In this document: positions 45,701 through 58,643 of the stretch, piece after piece
Layout: each line of letters opens with the position of its first letter
Numbering within the stretch: position 1 is the first letter of the stretch
Assembly: GCA_002205965.3 (NCBI GenBank)
Contig: NADL03000023.1
Coordinates: 372,001-436,000 of the forward strand
Origin: Kappaphycus alvarezii
Taxonomy: Eukaryota; Rhodophyta; Florideophyceae; Gigartinales; Solieriaceae
Length of the DNA stretch: 64,000 nt
Direction: 5' to 3'
Position numbers and translations under genes: made by a program
Notes under the pieces: generated by a model
What the model was told of the DNA's origin: nothing
What the model saw: only the letters and a program-made list of their open reading frames with translations
Databases searched by the model: none

Positions 45701-48700
45701 GATAGTAGCTTTCGAACCACCAGCAGTTAGGCCAGACTAGACCTTAATGCAGTATATTTCAACTTCTGCCCAGGTTTGGGGCAAGAGTTCAAGGAACTTC
45801 GTGATAATTGGATATTTTGTTGACTTACCACATTCAACCCCATTTTCTCATGAATATTCTCTTATTTTAGTGCAGTTGCGTCTGCTGCAGTATTTTGCAT
45901 TGTTTTTATATACGTTTTTATTAAATTGCATCTTTAGTTCATTACCGGTTATTTCATTCTCAGTCATATATTCCATAAAATTGTTTACATCTTCTTTTCG
46001 TTAGGCTTTTGTAGACATAGTTTTGGATAAATCAAACGTTTACACAATAATTTCAGTAGCAAATATTTTTCAGAATTGAAAGTGTCCAAAAGCTGCGGTT
46101 TTTTTCTAGTTCTCGCTTGTCTTTTGATTCACTTTTGGGCTTGTAGGAGGTTAAAATATTGTTGCACATTTGTTGTGTGCATCTTTTTTACAGAATTGAC
46201 CTTGAGAAAAGTTCAGTGATTGCTATCCTTTGAAGCGACTATGCTCTTAATCGTGGAGGACGCTCTGATTTGCTCTCACTTCTTGCCCTTACAAAGGAAA
46301 GGAAGGCATTCTGTTCAGTGTGACCTCCATACTTCTCTTCCGCGGGTATAGGCGTTCCTATAAGTCGCAAATTTCGTTAGGAGTTATATTCGAAGTAACG
46401 TGAAGTTTTTTTCTTTATGGTTTCTTTTTCGTATTCCTCCCAGAGTGGAATTCAGACTTCGCACTACACAAAAAAAGATTTACACACAACTAAAACCCTG
46501 CGTCATCCGAGTGCACTTTGGAGGTGCGTGTGGAGATATGTCGGAGATAGCACTCATTCTCATTGTCCCAAATTTGTGTTCGCAACTACTAATAAAATTA
46601 ATCTATCATCAGTAAAATATTATCATTCTAGTGTCGAGACAGTCTTTCTCCCGTCCGTGATAGTATTCACGGGTATATACAGAGCTTTTTGGATAAAATT
46701 GCTTCATACTTTGTGGAAACATCAAATAATTCACTTTCTGAGCTGTCTTTATTTCAGATAACCTGTTATTAGGGTCGTACCGTAGCTTAATGGCGCCTAA
46801 CAACGAAAGTGGGCCTACTGAGTGGTGTCTTTTTACTTGCTGAATAGAGTCCATATTTTTCCCGCGCTATTAAACTTTACCTTAGAATGCACTGGTTGGT
46901 CCTGCATTTTTTTTCGCCATGTACAGAACCTTCATGTTTTCACGTAATACGGGACAATCTTTCCAATAATGACCGGGCTCATTGAATGCCGTCCTATAGT
47001 TTTCCGATTTTAATCCTTGATTCTCTTTCTTTATTCTTCGGCGCATTTTTTGCGTTGAATGGACTGTTATCGCCTTTCATTGCTAAAAAACCACCAATGC
47101 CTGCACTTTGTACTTACCCAGAAAATTTAAACTATCCTATGACAGTAAGACCTTTTGATTTTCCTGATCTAGCTATTCCATCAATTGTGTTCAAATTTCA
47201 GATTATCATTGTAGATTTTAAATTGCTCTGCTTATGTCGTGTTCCTCGATACTTACCACCAGAACTTTGTAAGATATGCAAATTATGGTTATTTTCTGAA
47301 GTTTTAAAGATAACATGATGATATTTTCCGGTGAATTTTTCCTTGCGCTAATTGAGACTCTGACCAGCAGTGAAAAACAAAAATATTCACTTTCTAATAT
47401 TTTAGTCGCAAATTTTGCTTCAGAACGATTTTTATTGCTTTATTTCCCATTCTTATCCATTAATACAGGAGTAGGTCAGATTTATGCTTCTAGTCAAGAA
47501 AATATTCTTGTAAAATTCTCCGGAAATTCTTTAATTTCTGCTACAGAAATTGTCCATTATTATTAAATATTTATAGAAGCAGCTTTACACTGCCAGTGGG
47601 TTCCTATAAATCTATGACATCTATCATATTAGCAGTTATCCCTGAGAGATTCGTATTATTTCGATGCCCTTTAACTTTATTAAACCACTACTGGAAGACC
47701 ATTTCAGTTGATATCTTGCTACATTATCGCAAGATATGTACATGTAGAGAAAAAATCACATTTAACAATGTCTTTTACTTCTGACATCCCAAAGCAGATT
47801 TCATTCATATATAATCTGACAATTTACTGACTTAATTTCTGAAGTTAAACTCTTTGTGTGCTGGATTGAAAAAAATGGGTCATTCCATTACCTATGTTGG
47901 TACTTAATGCCGGAACTATACCTTAACATCGCCAAGCTCTTCCTGAAACGCCATAATAATCAATAGCTCAAGGTCGAATAAATGAAATATTAAAAATTAA
48001 CGCAACTTTATGATATTTTTGCGATAAGGATGTAGGGAAGGGTAGGAACGAGTCCCAAGATTATGTTCTGTTTACTAGCGCTTAAATTCGATATCATGCC
48101 TATATCGTTTCCATTCCCCTCTCTGTCCAAGCTGGCACTAAATGTGACCTTAAAAAATGAGCCCTATCTCACTGAAACCAGCTCTACACTTTCTTACTGG
48201 TACCATCGAGATACGAGTAATATTCTACTGCTAACGCTTAGTATTCTCAACTCACTTCGATAATCATTTGTCTTGTTTAGACACCTTGCTGCAGGTTTTT
48301 GTTGTCATTGCCTTTACTTTATTCCGCTATCCATTTGCTGCAATTTTACGTTCCAACGTCTGCATTGACTAAGTGATGTCTGTCTTTCGGTGATTGGATT
48401 GTTCGCGGTGCCCGTATTCTTGTTTATTGATTGGTATTGCTACAGTGCGCGAAATAGAGTTTGCCCTACCCTTAATAAAACCTCAACCCTCACGTTTTTT
48501 TCAACATCGGCTAGTCGGCTGTCAAGATCTGCATTAAAAATAAGCTTTTGAATCTAATCTGAACTTTTTATTACGAACATAGAAACAAAGCAGAAGCTAT
48601 ATAATAAACATTGATAAAGACAGAAACGGTAGCGCGAAATGGATAACACACTAACACCATAAAAACATTATCTACGTAAATTCTCAGTGTCCTGTCTCCC

Positions 48701-49097
48701 CATCCCTTGCATCAATCATTTCAAGCAGTCTTCTAGAGACACTGTGATGGAGTGTGAAAATAAAATCATGCGAAATTCGCTTCCACGGCTTTATCTCCGC
48801 ATTTTTAATTCCATGATATGCTTACGCGGCTGAACTTTCTTGAAGACCTCTCGATACTAAAAACAAAGAATTTTCAATAGTATTGGCATTAGTAGACTTC
48901 GAAAGCCCGGCAAAGCAGTAACGCTCCTACTTTACAAGTAAGTGCGTCTCTCGGGAGGGATGAATTGGCACTTTATTTTGATCTTTTATCAATATCTCCT
49001 GCTTTCAAAAGACTTTCGCTGCGAAGGGAGCAACTCTTTGTCCACAATTTCTCAAAGTTTTTCTTAATTCATATACCCTTCAAAAACTATTAATTCC
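39708..49097. other. AT-rich gene desert
   Basis: About 9.4 kb of AT-rich sequence without any gene family I recognise. Open frames are short (under about 115 codons) and scattered on both strands. Three successive plus-strand frames at 46986-47784 step by -1 in the way host genes here do, but they contain no recognisable domain. Confidence 0.55.
41578..41675. repeat. Direct tandem duplication, unit 49 bp, two copies
   Basis: Units starting TTTACTATAATTCTCAATT at 41578 and 41627 are nearly identical; both are AT-rich. Confidence 0.8.
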
Positions 49098-49378
49098 CGT
49101 GGGAACAGGAGAACATGAGTTGCTTGATGCGCTCATAATTTTCTTTGATCGCTTGGAACTGTGTCTTAAGAAAACTACTGGCTGCGCAAATTCCTTAATA
49201 GTGCGCAAGCTCGCCTTGCGTAATTTCAACCAATCGGAACCGAACATTTTGAAGGCGTAGAAAACCATAGTTACGGATGTAATACAACTTGCTGATGTGA
49301 AGTCGCTACTTTCACCTCTTGAACACGCAAGTACGTTCCCCTGTACGTACTTCCATTTTATATCGCTTAATCTCAAAA
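49098..49378 (-). repeat. Copia element 2, 3' LTR
   Basis: It matches 53995-54269 throughout (for example GGCGTAGAAAACCA, TTTGCTGATGTG-like and GCTACTTTCACCTC blocks). It starts CGTGGGAACAGG where the other copy has TGTACCGACAGG. Confidence 0.8.
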
Positions 49379-49399
49379 CGCCGCCTGGAGTTTAGGACG

Positions 49400-50932
49400 T
49401 TTGCATCCGTTCGCACACGCCCAACCATTTGCGCGTCTGTACGAATTCGTCCTTGATTAGCACCTTCGTGAAACAGCCGGCTTGGTTCTCCGTAGAATTT
49501 AAGTCGACCCTGACATGATTCTTCATCACTTTTTCTCGAACATATGTAGTAAGAACCGACGTGAGTGACCGTTCTTAGCTCCTATACGTTTTCTATTCAG
49601 CTGATAGCTCCTAAAATTTTCGGACCCACGTAGGTCGATCGACAAGCAAAGACAGCTCTCTTAGAACAGAAAATAGCTCGCTGTTTTCTCGAACACATAG
49701 TACCAGCGCGAAGAAACCAGCTTCCGTTTTCAATGTAGCAGTAGCTTTCTGCATGCTAGAGTTCCAAATGAGCGGGATGTGGCTCAATGCAATGGGTAGT
49801 CTGGAACGAGAGCTGCTCTTGATCAAGTCGCATGTCGAGTCCGCATCGCTCCACGCCTCTCGTTAAAAATTGTTCGAACGAGCTGATAGTAGATACCTCA
49901 GTCCAATATCCCCTTGACATAGCGCATGACGTTTTTCAAGTTGACGCCAATGCTCGGACGTAGATCGGACTAACACGTGCCCATTACGGACATTGCAGTG
50001 GCTATGTCCGGGTGTGAGCCAGTTGACAGGTAAAATAGCCCTCCGAGTACAGACCTAAACGGAACTTCATTCAACTCCTTCTTCCTGTAGGATTTTAGTT
50101 CGCGCCGAACATCGTAAAGTGGATGAGGCAAAGGGAGTGAGTTCGGCGCGGGTTTTGTAGCTCATTCGCGCTGCCTATATCACAAATTCGGCATATGCTG
50201 ACTGCTTCGACATCAAGCCTAGTCCGATCGGTCAACCTTCCTACCCAAGAGGTGGGTACAGGGACCTAGGTCCTTGGTCTCTAATAAAGTTCCAAGGTCT
50301 CGCTTGGCTTGTCCGACGGCCTTATTATCTCCGACCGCAAGGAAATCGTCAACATAAAAGACGATTTGGACCGGATTCAGACCTTTCTTGATAAAAAGAA
50401 AATACGCAATACGACAACTCTCGAAGATGATACCTAGAGATGGCTTGGCAACATTTTCATACCGCAATTTGTGAGCTTGCCTTAAACTGTACAAGGACTT
50501 CACCAGTTTGACGAACTTTCCTTGCAAGGACGTACCCCTCACAGTAGGGAGCTTCATAAAAACTGGCTCTTCCTCCGTCAATGTCTCGTGTAAGAATGCA
50601 CCCACGACGTCCAAATGAGTGATCGACCAGCTTTTGGCCACCGTGACGGCAATAATGGTACGGACCAACTTGATCCAGGCGACCGTTGCGTACAATTTCA
50701 AGTATTAGTCTGAATCTTCCTGTATATTGCCGCGGGATAAGAGACGGGCTTTGAAACGAGATGGTCCGCCGATAGAGTAACGCTTAATTTTTAGCACGAC
50801 ACCGGACGTCAACGCGCGTATACTTGCAGGGAGACGGATATGTACCTTCCATACTCTTTTTTCGTTCATCGTCCATACTTCTTCTTCTATGACGGCGATC
50901 CAATTTGAACGTTCCAGACTTTGAAATTCCAT
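49400..50932 (-). pseudogene. Copia element 2 reverse transcriptase and RNase H
   Basis: The RT N-terminus (50705-50932) reads SLERSNWIAVIEEEVWTMNE and RFKARLLSRGNIQED. After a shift, 50219-50701 gives ITHLDVVGAFLHETL (first catalytic Asp), SLYSLRQAHKLRYE and the intact active site VFYVDDFLAVG. RNase H remnants are at 49611-49826 (ATLKTEAGFFALVL, the Glu-bearing helix, and VLRELSL). The catalytic boxes survive better than in element 1 although the LTRs are older. Stop codons and shifts separate the domains. Confidence 0.82.
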
Positions 50933-51421
50933 GCCGTGGGGCGGTTAGTCGATCTCTGTAGTTTTCCGAGGGATGGCCATGGGGTTATTATGCCTTCGCT
51001 CTTGGCTCCTAAATCGCCCTCCACTACGTTGGTGGGAGCCCTCAGGTTGATCATAAACGGACTTGTCAGACTCCCCGGTCATATCTTGCTCGTCATCATT
51101 CTCTTCCGAAGTCTCTCGACAACCACATGGCTCGACTGGCACCTACGTTAACTCATCTATTGCAACTTATCCGTTTTTCGTTACATTCGTTCCTTTCATA
51201 CCGCCGGAGGCTATGTTGCCTCCACGCAGATGTGGAACGGCATCCGCGTCAGAATTAGGCCCACTTACGGAATTTATGACGGGGTCCTACTGTCGCAAAA
51301 CCTCGCTTTTATCGTCAGACTCTGTCACAGAGAGCTAAGAAATTCTCATGTCGATACTGTATGTGTTATAGTCGATATCTTTCGGTTTTCCTTCAACGTG
51401 CGTTTGTAGCCCCGGGAATTA

Positions 51422-52900
51422 TTATTCCAGGATTTTCACATGCTTCGTGCGCACCACTCGTCCGTCACCCAATACTCGATAAATACCACCACAATTGTGA
51501 TGGAGGAGCACACCCTGGCTGAGGTGTTCTCCGAAGGTTGCAAACCTGTTGACGGTCGGTCGATAGAACACTAGGCACCGAAACGGTCGAAGACAGCGAA
51601 CGTCGGCTATTGATTTCTTGTGGTGAAGTGATGGAAATGACCGCACGGTACTGGGGATGAGTGAATTTATAGGGATCCGGGGGAGAATCACCCGGCCGCT
51701 CGGTTCTTGGTCGATGCCCGCATTGAACCCAGTCGGATACCACGTGGCAAAAATGAGGGTGTACAGTAGCGTACAACGCATCGGGGTGAGGAATCCGTAA
51801 GCTAATTACAGGACTGTGGAGAGTACAGTATGGTGTAATGTAGTAATGCGTATGATAAGTAGTAAAAATTTACACCTGTATGCACAGGACCATTACGGTC
51901 TAGTGCGGGTCCACTCGGACTCCGTACGGACTTCATAGATATTTATCTGTGATCCACTTTACGGTGCCCGTCAATTAAAGAGGTAAGCACCCTTCCACCT
52001 CGGAGTTCCTTCTTTTACTTTTACCTTTGGCTTTCCCATTCGGTTGCTCCTTGTGTCACTAGTCCCCTTCTGGCCTGTATTGCGCCATCACCGTCCCCGC
52101 GCATTTCCCCCGACCGCGGCACGGTTAGCTCTCCCCGAGAGTGAGCCAGCCTCTGTCTTTTTTCCCTTGATTTTCCGTTCGGTGGTCCCTTGCTGGTCGC
52201 AGACCTCATTACCGCTCTTACCAATCAACCGAGGTCCTTCTCTTTACCGAACAGAGACGTCCGCTAGGTAAGAGAGGTGAACCATAACAGTTTTACACTT
52301 CATGTCTAAATAGGTTCTCGAGCGGTACGGACTTTGTCTTTCTGTGGAACACGGGTTTCTTGCAGTCCACTACGTGCTAGATAGCATAATTCCAGTAAGA
52401 GTGCGTAATTGTTCCAAAGGCAAGAACGAGCGGTCGCAGCGATCACTCCATGTGTCCTTACGGCCAATCCGTTAGAACTCCGAGTTCATGCGGTAGTTGT
52501 GATCGTATCGAACCCGAACTTCTGCACAGCGGTCAGAGCTCGGGTGAACTCCATCCCACCATCTGCTTGCACTGCGATAATATCCGTTCCAGCATGTTTC
52601 TCAATTTTCTTCACGTAGGTGAGAAAAGTAGGACGCTTCGCCCTTGTTGTGCAATGGGACCACGGCTGTGTACCTGCTGTACTCCTCAACCACAGTGATA
52701 AAGTACTTTATGACCTCGATAGACGCAATTTCGATCTTCTCTTTCGTGTCGCAGTTCAATTTATTAGCTCTGCGTGCGTTCGTTAGCGATCCGAATAACT
52801 TTTGGCAGGATTTCCCTTCAAATAGGAATTACAATCGATCGAAAAACATGTTTCGTAGGGGAAAAATTGTTCCGTGGCGTGCCGTCTAACGGCCTTAGCT
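51422..52900 (-). pseudogene. Copia element 2 integrase
   Basis: The core is seen at 52486-52689 (FLTYVKKIEKHAGTDIIAVQ then ADGGMEFTRAL, the second Asp block). The C-terminal part at 51422-51600 reads CLVFYRPTVNRFATFGEHLSQG with GGIYRVLGDGRV, the usual copia tail. Sequence between and upstream (52900-53950, presumably protease and gag) is too decayed to assign with confidence; scattered short frames only. Confidence 0.72.
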
Positions 52901-53984
52901 GATGCAGTGTGACCGAGGCGCGCGTGCTAAAGCACAACTTCTTCCGTCCTTTCGGTCTTCTTCTCAACACGATCAGGTCGTACGGAAGCTCATTTACCTC
53001 AATCTCGGTGTTTTTATCTTCTTCTGACGTAATAATTGCTCTAACTGCGCGACATCCATAATTTCTTTGAGTGCCATTGGGTCTGAGATCTTGGGGTTCG
53101 TCAAACGTTCATCATGATGGTCTTCGATGTAAAATAGTACGTTGGACTTGCAATTCGCGATACCGAGGATCTTTAAACCGTATTTTAGGTCCACTATCAA
53201 ACCATGCCCGGGAAAAACAGAACGGCAACGTTCTTATCAAAGATTGCCAGTAAAGAAACCAAACTGAAAGCCAACTTGGGCGACGCAAGTGTATTACTCA
53301 GGTGTACAGGCATTTTTCTGTCGTAAAACATCCATTGGACATTTCATACTCCTTTTAGTTCCCGTATGCACCGACTTGATAGAGGCCGTACGGCAACTGT
53401 TGTTCCACTTCGATAGACACCACAAGCATTCAGACTACAAGCGTATCGTGAAGCGGCGTACTCTTAATGTGCATTTACTTAACCACTCCGGCCATACGAT
53501 CGATTCTCTCCGATATGTCGTCACGTATCGAGATGAACCGAACTGAAACCTGTCCAGCAATCATAAAGATCTTACTCGGCAGTGGACTTCGGATCGTACC
53601 CTCTTCGAGCTTCCCGGTCATCACTAGCGCCTTTCCAATGACTGAACATACAACACGAAAGTGTGGTCCTCTACTCTACTCACGATTATTTTTTTGGCTT
53701 GCAACTTCTGTCCCAGATGAGGTCAGTAATGTGCCAACGACTTTCGGTGAACTGAGAGTAGAAGCGCCACCTGCGGCGTATTACCACTTAACAAAGCGGA
53801 CAGAGACAACGTTAACAAAATACTTCATAGGGATTCCAAACTTATTTCATTAATGGCCGCACGACACATATGCGCAACAAACATAATCGCTTTGGTCGTC
53901 GGGTAGGCCAGTCTTAGTTCTCTCCATGTCGTTCATGATGAATGATTGCCGGTTTTAAGGCGGTGATTAGCTCAAAATCTCTGA

Positions 53985-53994
53985 GTTCATAACC
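53985..53994 (-). other. Primer-binding-site remnant of copia element 2
   Basis: GTTCATAACC abuts the 5' LTR and matches the element 1 site GCCCATAACC at 8 of 10 positions. Confidence 0.55.
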
Positions 53995-54269
53995 TGTACC
54001 GACAGGAGAACTGGAATTGCTTGAGACGCTTCTAATTTCCTTTGACCGCTTCGAACTGTGTGTTATGAAAAACTACTGGCTGGCGCAAAGTCCCTAATGG
54101 TGCGCAGGCTATCCTTTGCGTACTTTCAACCAGTTGCAACCGAACATTATGGAGGCGTAGAAAACCACGGTTACACAAGTGATACAGTTTGCTGATGTGC
54201 AGCCGCTACTTTCACCTCCTGAACACGCAACTATGTTGCCCTATACGTTATGTACGTCCAGTCTCAACA
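53995..54269 (-). repeat. Copia element 2, 5' LTR
   Basis: It begins TGTACCGACAGG and ends TCTCAACA. It is the partner of 49098-49378. Confidence 0.8.
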
Positions 54270-56172
54270 ATATAAATACACCATGAACATAAACAGCATC
54301 CTACAGCCTTACCGACCCCTCCATTTTGAAAATTTGAAAATGCCTAGTTTCGGAATGCCAATCATATCAGTAACAGCTTGTTTTAATGAGGACTGCAGTG
54401 ATGCCGCAGTCCTGCATATCTAAGGTCGGCGTTCGCTCGCTATCTCACATTCCCCGTAGAACATCAAGAAGATTTCATTCAGCGTTGACATAGTAGTCCG
54501 TTGTCTCGCTGAGGCGTTCAACCCACGCCCTTCTCGTTCTCAATAAAATAAATCCCTTATTTCAATCTACTCCTATCCTACTCCTACCTCTACTTACCCT
54601 ACTATTCCGACAAATATCCTTTATTGCACAAGTTTATGACAGTGCGCGCAGTCAAGAGTAGTAAACTCGACAATCTTGACAACCAAAATTGTATTTTTTT
54701 GGTCAGTAAGAACTCTAATACAGCAATGATCGCCTTAAGTTTTGCCGCGATCACACCAGCATAAAACGCTTTATACTTCTTCATTTCCTATGCCTTGATC
54801 ATCTTACGGTACTACTTAGAGTTCTTCATATTGATAGAATTTGCTGGACAACACGCGTAGTGACTTAAAGGATTACTACTTCCCACAACTCGCTGGCACT
54901 CATTATCACCTTTGAAGTGTACCGAATCAAGCGCTGTCTTGCTGCTTTTGACACTATGAGAGCTTTCCTACCCTTTTTTCTTCTTCTTCCTTCGCAAATA
55001 TTTTCCGAAACATCCCTACAGTTTTCCTGTCTCGTCCAATCGTCACCGCGATTTCACGATCTGAGATCATGCTTCTGTGGTATGCAATTATCGGACTCTT
55101 TTATGCGTCGTTAAGATCTATTCTGCATATCGCCTTTGAGTCCCGTTGTGACCCAATAGACCAACCATGTACTAATATCGACGGGGGTTGAAACAGAACT
55201 AAGCTAGATCTTTATGGGAGGAGTTGTTCAGAAGTTCATGCTGGATTTGCATTTTAAATATTGGGTTCAGCCTTTCACGCATTTTGTTTCTATCTCTAGA
55301 TTGTTGATGTTGTTTATGGCTGTTGAGTGACCCAAGATTCGTAATCAGTGCCTCCTACACCTGTAGAATTCGTTCTTGGATCGTGGGGAATGGATGAGTG
55401 CATGGGGGGTTTAGATTTTTGGAAGTGCGGCCAACGCTATTTCGCGCACTGGTTAGTGGTACGCTGGTACGTCTTGGGTCATTTGGTGCGTTTTTCGTCC
55501 ACTTGATCATGCTTCCGGCTGTTCTTCGTTCGCGTTAAATGCAACCGGCTGTTATCTATATTTGCCCTGCGCACTCATGGTCCTAATGTCGTACCTCATG
55601 ACTCGGCCTCATTTTCAGACTCTAATACATAGACCTGTCCTCCCTACTGTAGTCTTCGGGACATGGCCGTCCCGCATCCCTAATCAGCAAAGCACCCCAA
55701 TTTTTCCCCCCCTCATGGCCTTTGGTGTGTTTGGCGATCTTAGTCCTTCCACTTGTGTGCGCAGCATGCACTACGTAGTTTACAACTGTACTGTACTGTA
55801 CTCTGTACCTGCATGATGATTGTGTTGTGGACGGTACTAAACTGTACAGTGCAGTACTGTACTGTGCATCTCTATACGGTAAATTTGCCTAAAATATTGT
55901 AAATTGCCAACTCGGTGCATCAGCAACGAAACCCCGCCAAAACTGAACATTCCAAAACATTTGATTTTTGCTGTATTCCGGGACAATAGCACAGCCTACA
56001 TACGGAACTGTAATATGTACACCATCTTCATCCGTATGCTCTTTCCTTTTTCGCTTCCCCGCCATCACTCGGAAGCCATACAACGATCTTTGCAACCGAA
56101 AGGAATCCCGCCCTGCCCAGAAACCCACTATCCTTTCTTCCGCACATTAAAATCCACCCGTGACCCTGTAGT
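54270..56172. other. Intergenic region upstream of the RAP1-like gene
   Basis: No gene was recognised. It contains short frames only and the GTAC-repeat cluster listed next. Confidence 0.45.
55787..55866. promoter_or_regulatory. ACTGTACTGTAC cluster upstream of the RAP1-like gene
   Basis: TGTACTGTACTGTA (55787-55800) is followed by CTGTACAGTG near 55842-55851 and GTACTGTACTGTG from 55854. The cluster lies 300-390 bp before the first candidate start. Confidence 0.45.
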
Positions 56173-58167
56173 GTGGAGTCCAGCCATCATCGTCCTCACC
56201 CTTTGCCAAGTCACAGAAACCTGACCTTCATTTCGCACCACCCATGGCTTCATCCGTGTTCCAACCGAAGGCCCCCGTTTACTACCACTGAATCCACATC
56301 CACCACATCCCAACTAGTGGCCACGCCCTGTCCATCCCGCTCCGCTGCAAGCCCCCCGTGCTCCCCGCGTCCACCTTCCATCGCGTCTGCTTCCCCACTA
56401 TTTGCACGGCCTGTCAAATTCGATGGCCACACGCTCTATCGTCCGGAGGTGTTCTACATCGGTCTCAACAAACAAGGTCAAGCCAAAATTACACGTCACA
56501 TTCTCGACAATGGTGGCAAGTCTCACAGTCACCGGGACCTGACAACTCTCAAATCATATGTCTTGTCGATGCCAATGCACGTCCTGTCAACGGAACACGT
56601 CACTTTTATAGTGTCGACTACATTATAGATTGCGTGAAGAGGCGAACACGACTAGATCGAAGTTTGTATCGTATAGTCCCACCTAGGAGCCCGGGTCCCT
56701 CCAGACAATCCAACTTGAAGAAACCACGCCGCAGGCCCAGGGTTTTATCCGAGGAAAAGTCTACCTCAAAGTTAGCACAGCCCAACCCTAACGTATGGAC
56801 AACAGAGGAGGACCGTGTTCTGACCAAAATGTACCGCAACGCTGCTCGAAGTGCCCGTGAAAACAACGAAGACTCCACGTTGAGGTGGTCCATTCCGTTT
56901 TGGAATCACATGCTCATAGACAACCCCATTTTGTCGCGGAGGTCTTCCCAAGAGTGTAGGGAGAGGGCGTGGTTACTGGAGCACAGCGAACGTCCAATGC
57001 CCAACCACATTGCGCAGAATGGACAACAATCTGATAAGGGCATAAGGCTCCTGTAGGTTCTCATACACGGGTCGACAGCTTGCCGACGAATGTTGTTATC
57101 AAGGAGAATGCACAGCAGCTGCGCAAGACATCCAGCGGGGTCCCGCAACATCAAATCGTTGAGAAAGTCATGGACAACGAGGACGCCCGCAAGAGCTCGA
57201 TTCAGTAGCACCAGGTGTTGTCAATGAAGATAGTGCGAAAAAAGGAGTAAGACACCAAGTGTGACGTTGAAGATTGAGACCGGAATGAAGAAGATGGGGA
57301 GGCTCATGCCGTTGTTAATGACGCGAACTCTACATTGCCGCTAGGGACAAAGAGAGGACCAAATCGGGAGAGAAGACACTCCCGAAATAACCGCAGCTAC
57401 CACTGCCAAGAAAAACGACGATAAGATTATAGCGCCAAGGAAACTTCCAATGTAAACCCGAACAGTACTGCCACTAATGAGAACGAGAGAGGCAATGTCA
57501 GAGAAGATATGAACGATGTCAGCCCGACTAATCCCACAACAGGAAACGACGAAAACGACGCCGAGAAATGCAACACTGACGTCAAACCGACGAATCCTGC
57601 CACGGGTAATAGAGAGGTTGACGTCGAGGAGGGAACGACGCAAGTCAGCCCGATCGAGATTGCCAGGGAGAACGACGAAGACAAGTGCGAGAGAGGCACA
57701 ACTGACGTGAACCCCATCAATGCTGCCGAGGAAGCCGGCGAGGATAACTGCGAGAAAGTCACAGCTGACGCCAGACAGAACCTTGCTACCAGGAGGCTCA
57801 GAAAGAGAAAGATGGAGGAAATGTCGTGAATGAGGTTATCCCGGCAACTAATGGCCGTCAGAACGCCGAGAAAAGACTGCGCAGCAAAGACAAACAGCCG
57901 CGGTCAAGGAAGAAGGCACGGAAGGCGAAGAGCGGAGATTCTGGGGGTATGCGGCAGGCGCCTTTGTCACCACAGGAAACGCGGAGAAAATCTCCATTCA
58001 AGCGGCAACCAGAGAATTCGAAACAAGCGAGAATCTTTGCTATGGTGCAGCGTCTGTCAGAGTATGCCAATGTGTCACAGAGACGCGCTTTCCGAGCGCT
58101 GAGGCAGGAGAGGGGTAATTGGGACAAGGCGGCAGGTTTACTGACGCGGGCCAGGGTCGACAAATGA
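56173..58167 (+). CDS. RAP1: RAP1-like telomere-associated protein (BRCT, Myb-like, RCT)
   Basis: Three domains match the RAP1 plan. BRCT (about 56400-56680): KFDGHTLYRPEVFYIGLNKQ, IICLVDANARPVNG and FYSVDYIIDCVKRRTRLD. Myb-like (about 56790-56960): VWTTEEDRVLTKMYRNAAR and WSIPFWNHMLI with SSQECRERAW. C-terminal helical domain (about 58020-58160): FAMVQRLSEYANVSQRRAFR followed by RQERGNWDKAAGLL, which resembles Rap1 RCT. Between them is a long acidic linker with imperfect repeats of a PTNPATGN-type unit (57500-57720) and a basic stretch. RAP1 binds shelterin partners or telomeric DNA in fungi, animals and trypanosomes. At least three shifts, tested as -1, link the frames. The start is uncertain (56173 or 56244). 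Confidence 0.72.
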
Positions 58168-58643
58168 ACTTGAGATTGATGGCACTTTGACAGCGGAATA
58201 AGGCACTGGTGAACGGAACACGGGCTTTGGCTAGCTCGAAGAAGCAGTAGGCATTTGCAGCAGAAAGTTGAAGCAGATGTTGATGTTTTGGTAGAAAAGG
58301 TAAAGCAATAGCGTGCGTGATCATGCGTGCTGATGAAAGCCTGCGTATGGTCCACACCCAGAGAGTATTGCAGAGGCACGAAATGTGTTCATTTGCGTAT
58401 GGTGCAAAGGAATCGCGAAAGACGTGGTGGCATGTGTGTTTATCTAGAAAAGCGATTGCATCGGTTGCGGTATCTCTATCGATTGGGAGGGTTGAGGCGG
58501 GCGACCTTTGCCAAAGCACCAGAAGTACGCAGCATTGACAACGGGGGCTTGAAGTGGTAGTATCGGACGGGGATGTGAGAAGTAAATGTTCGAGTTGGAT
58601 GCAAATTTGGAGAGGATGAAAGCAAACTCGTGATTGCGGAAAT

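Larger units (their letters stand above)
49098..54269 (-). mobile_element. Older Ty1/copia retrotransposon 2 (minus strand)
   Basis: Diverged direct repeats of about 275-280 bp (49098-49378 and 53995-54269) bound a minus-strand pol with the order integrase, reverse transcriptase, RNase H. No target-site duplication was found and one LTR has lost its TG start, so the insertion is old. The family differs from element 1 in LTR sequence but shares its type of primer site. Confidence 0.85.

Noticed and set aside
46986..47784. Three successive plus-strand frames as one gene
   Set aside because: The -1 stepping is suggestive but stops interrupt the joins and no domain is visible.
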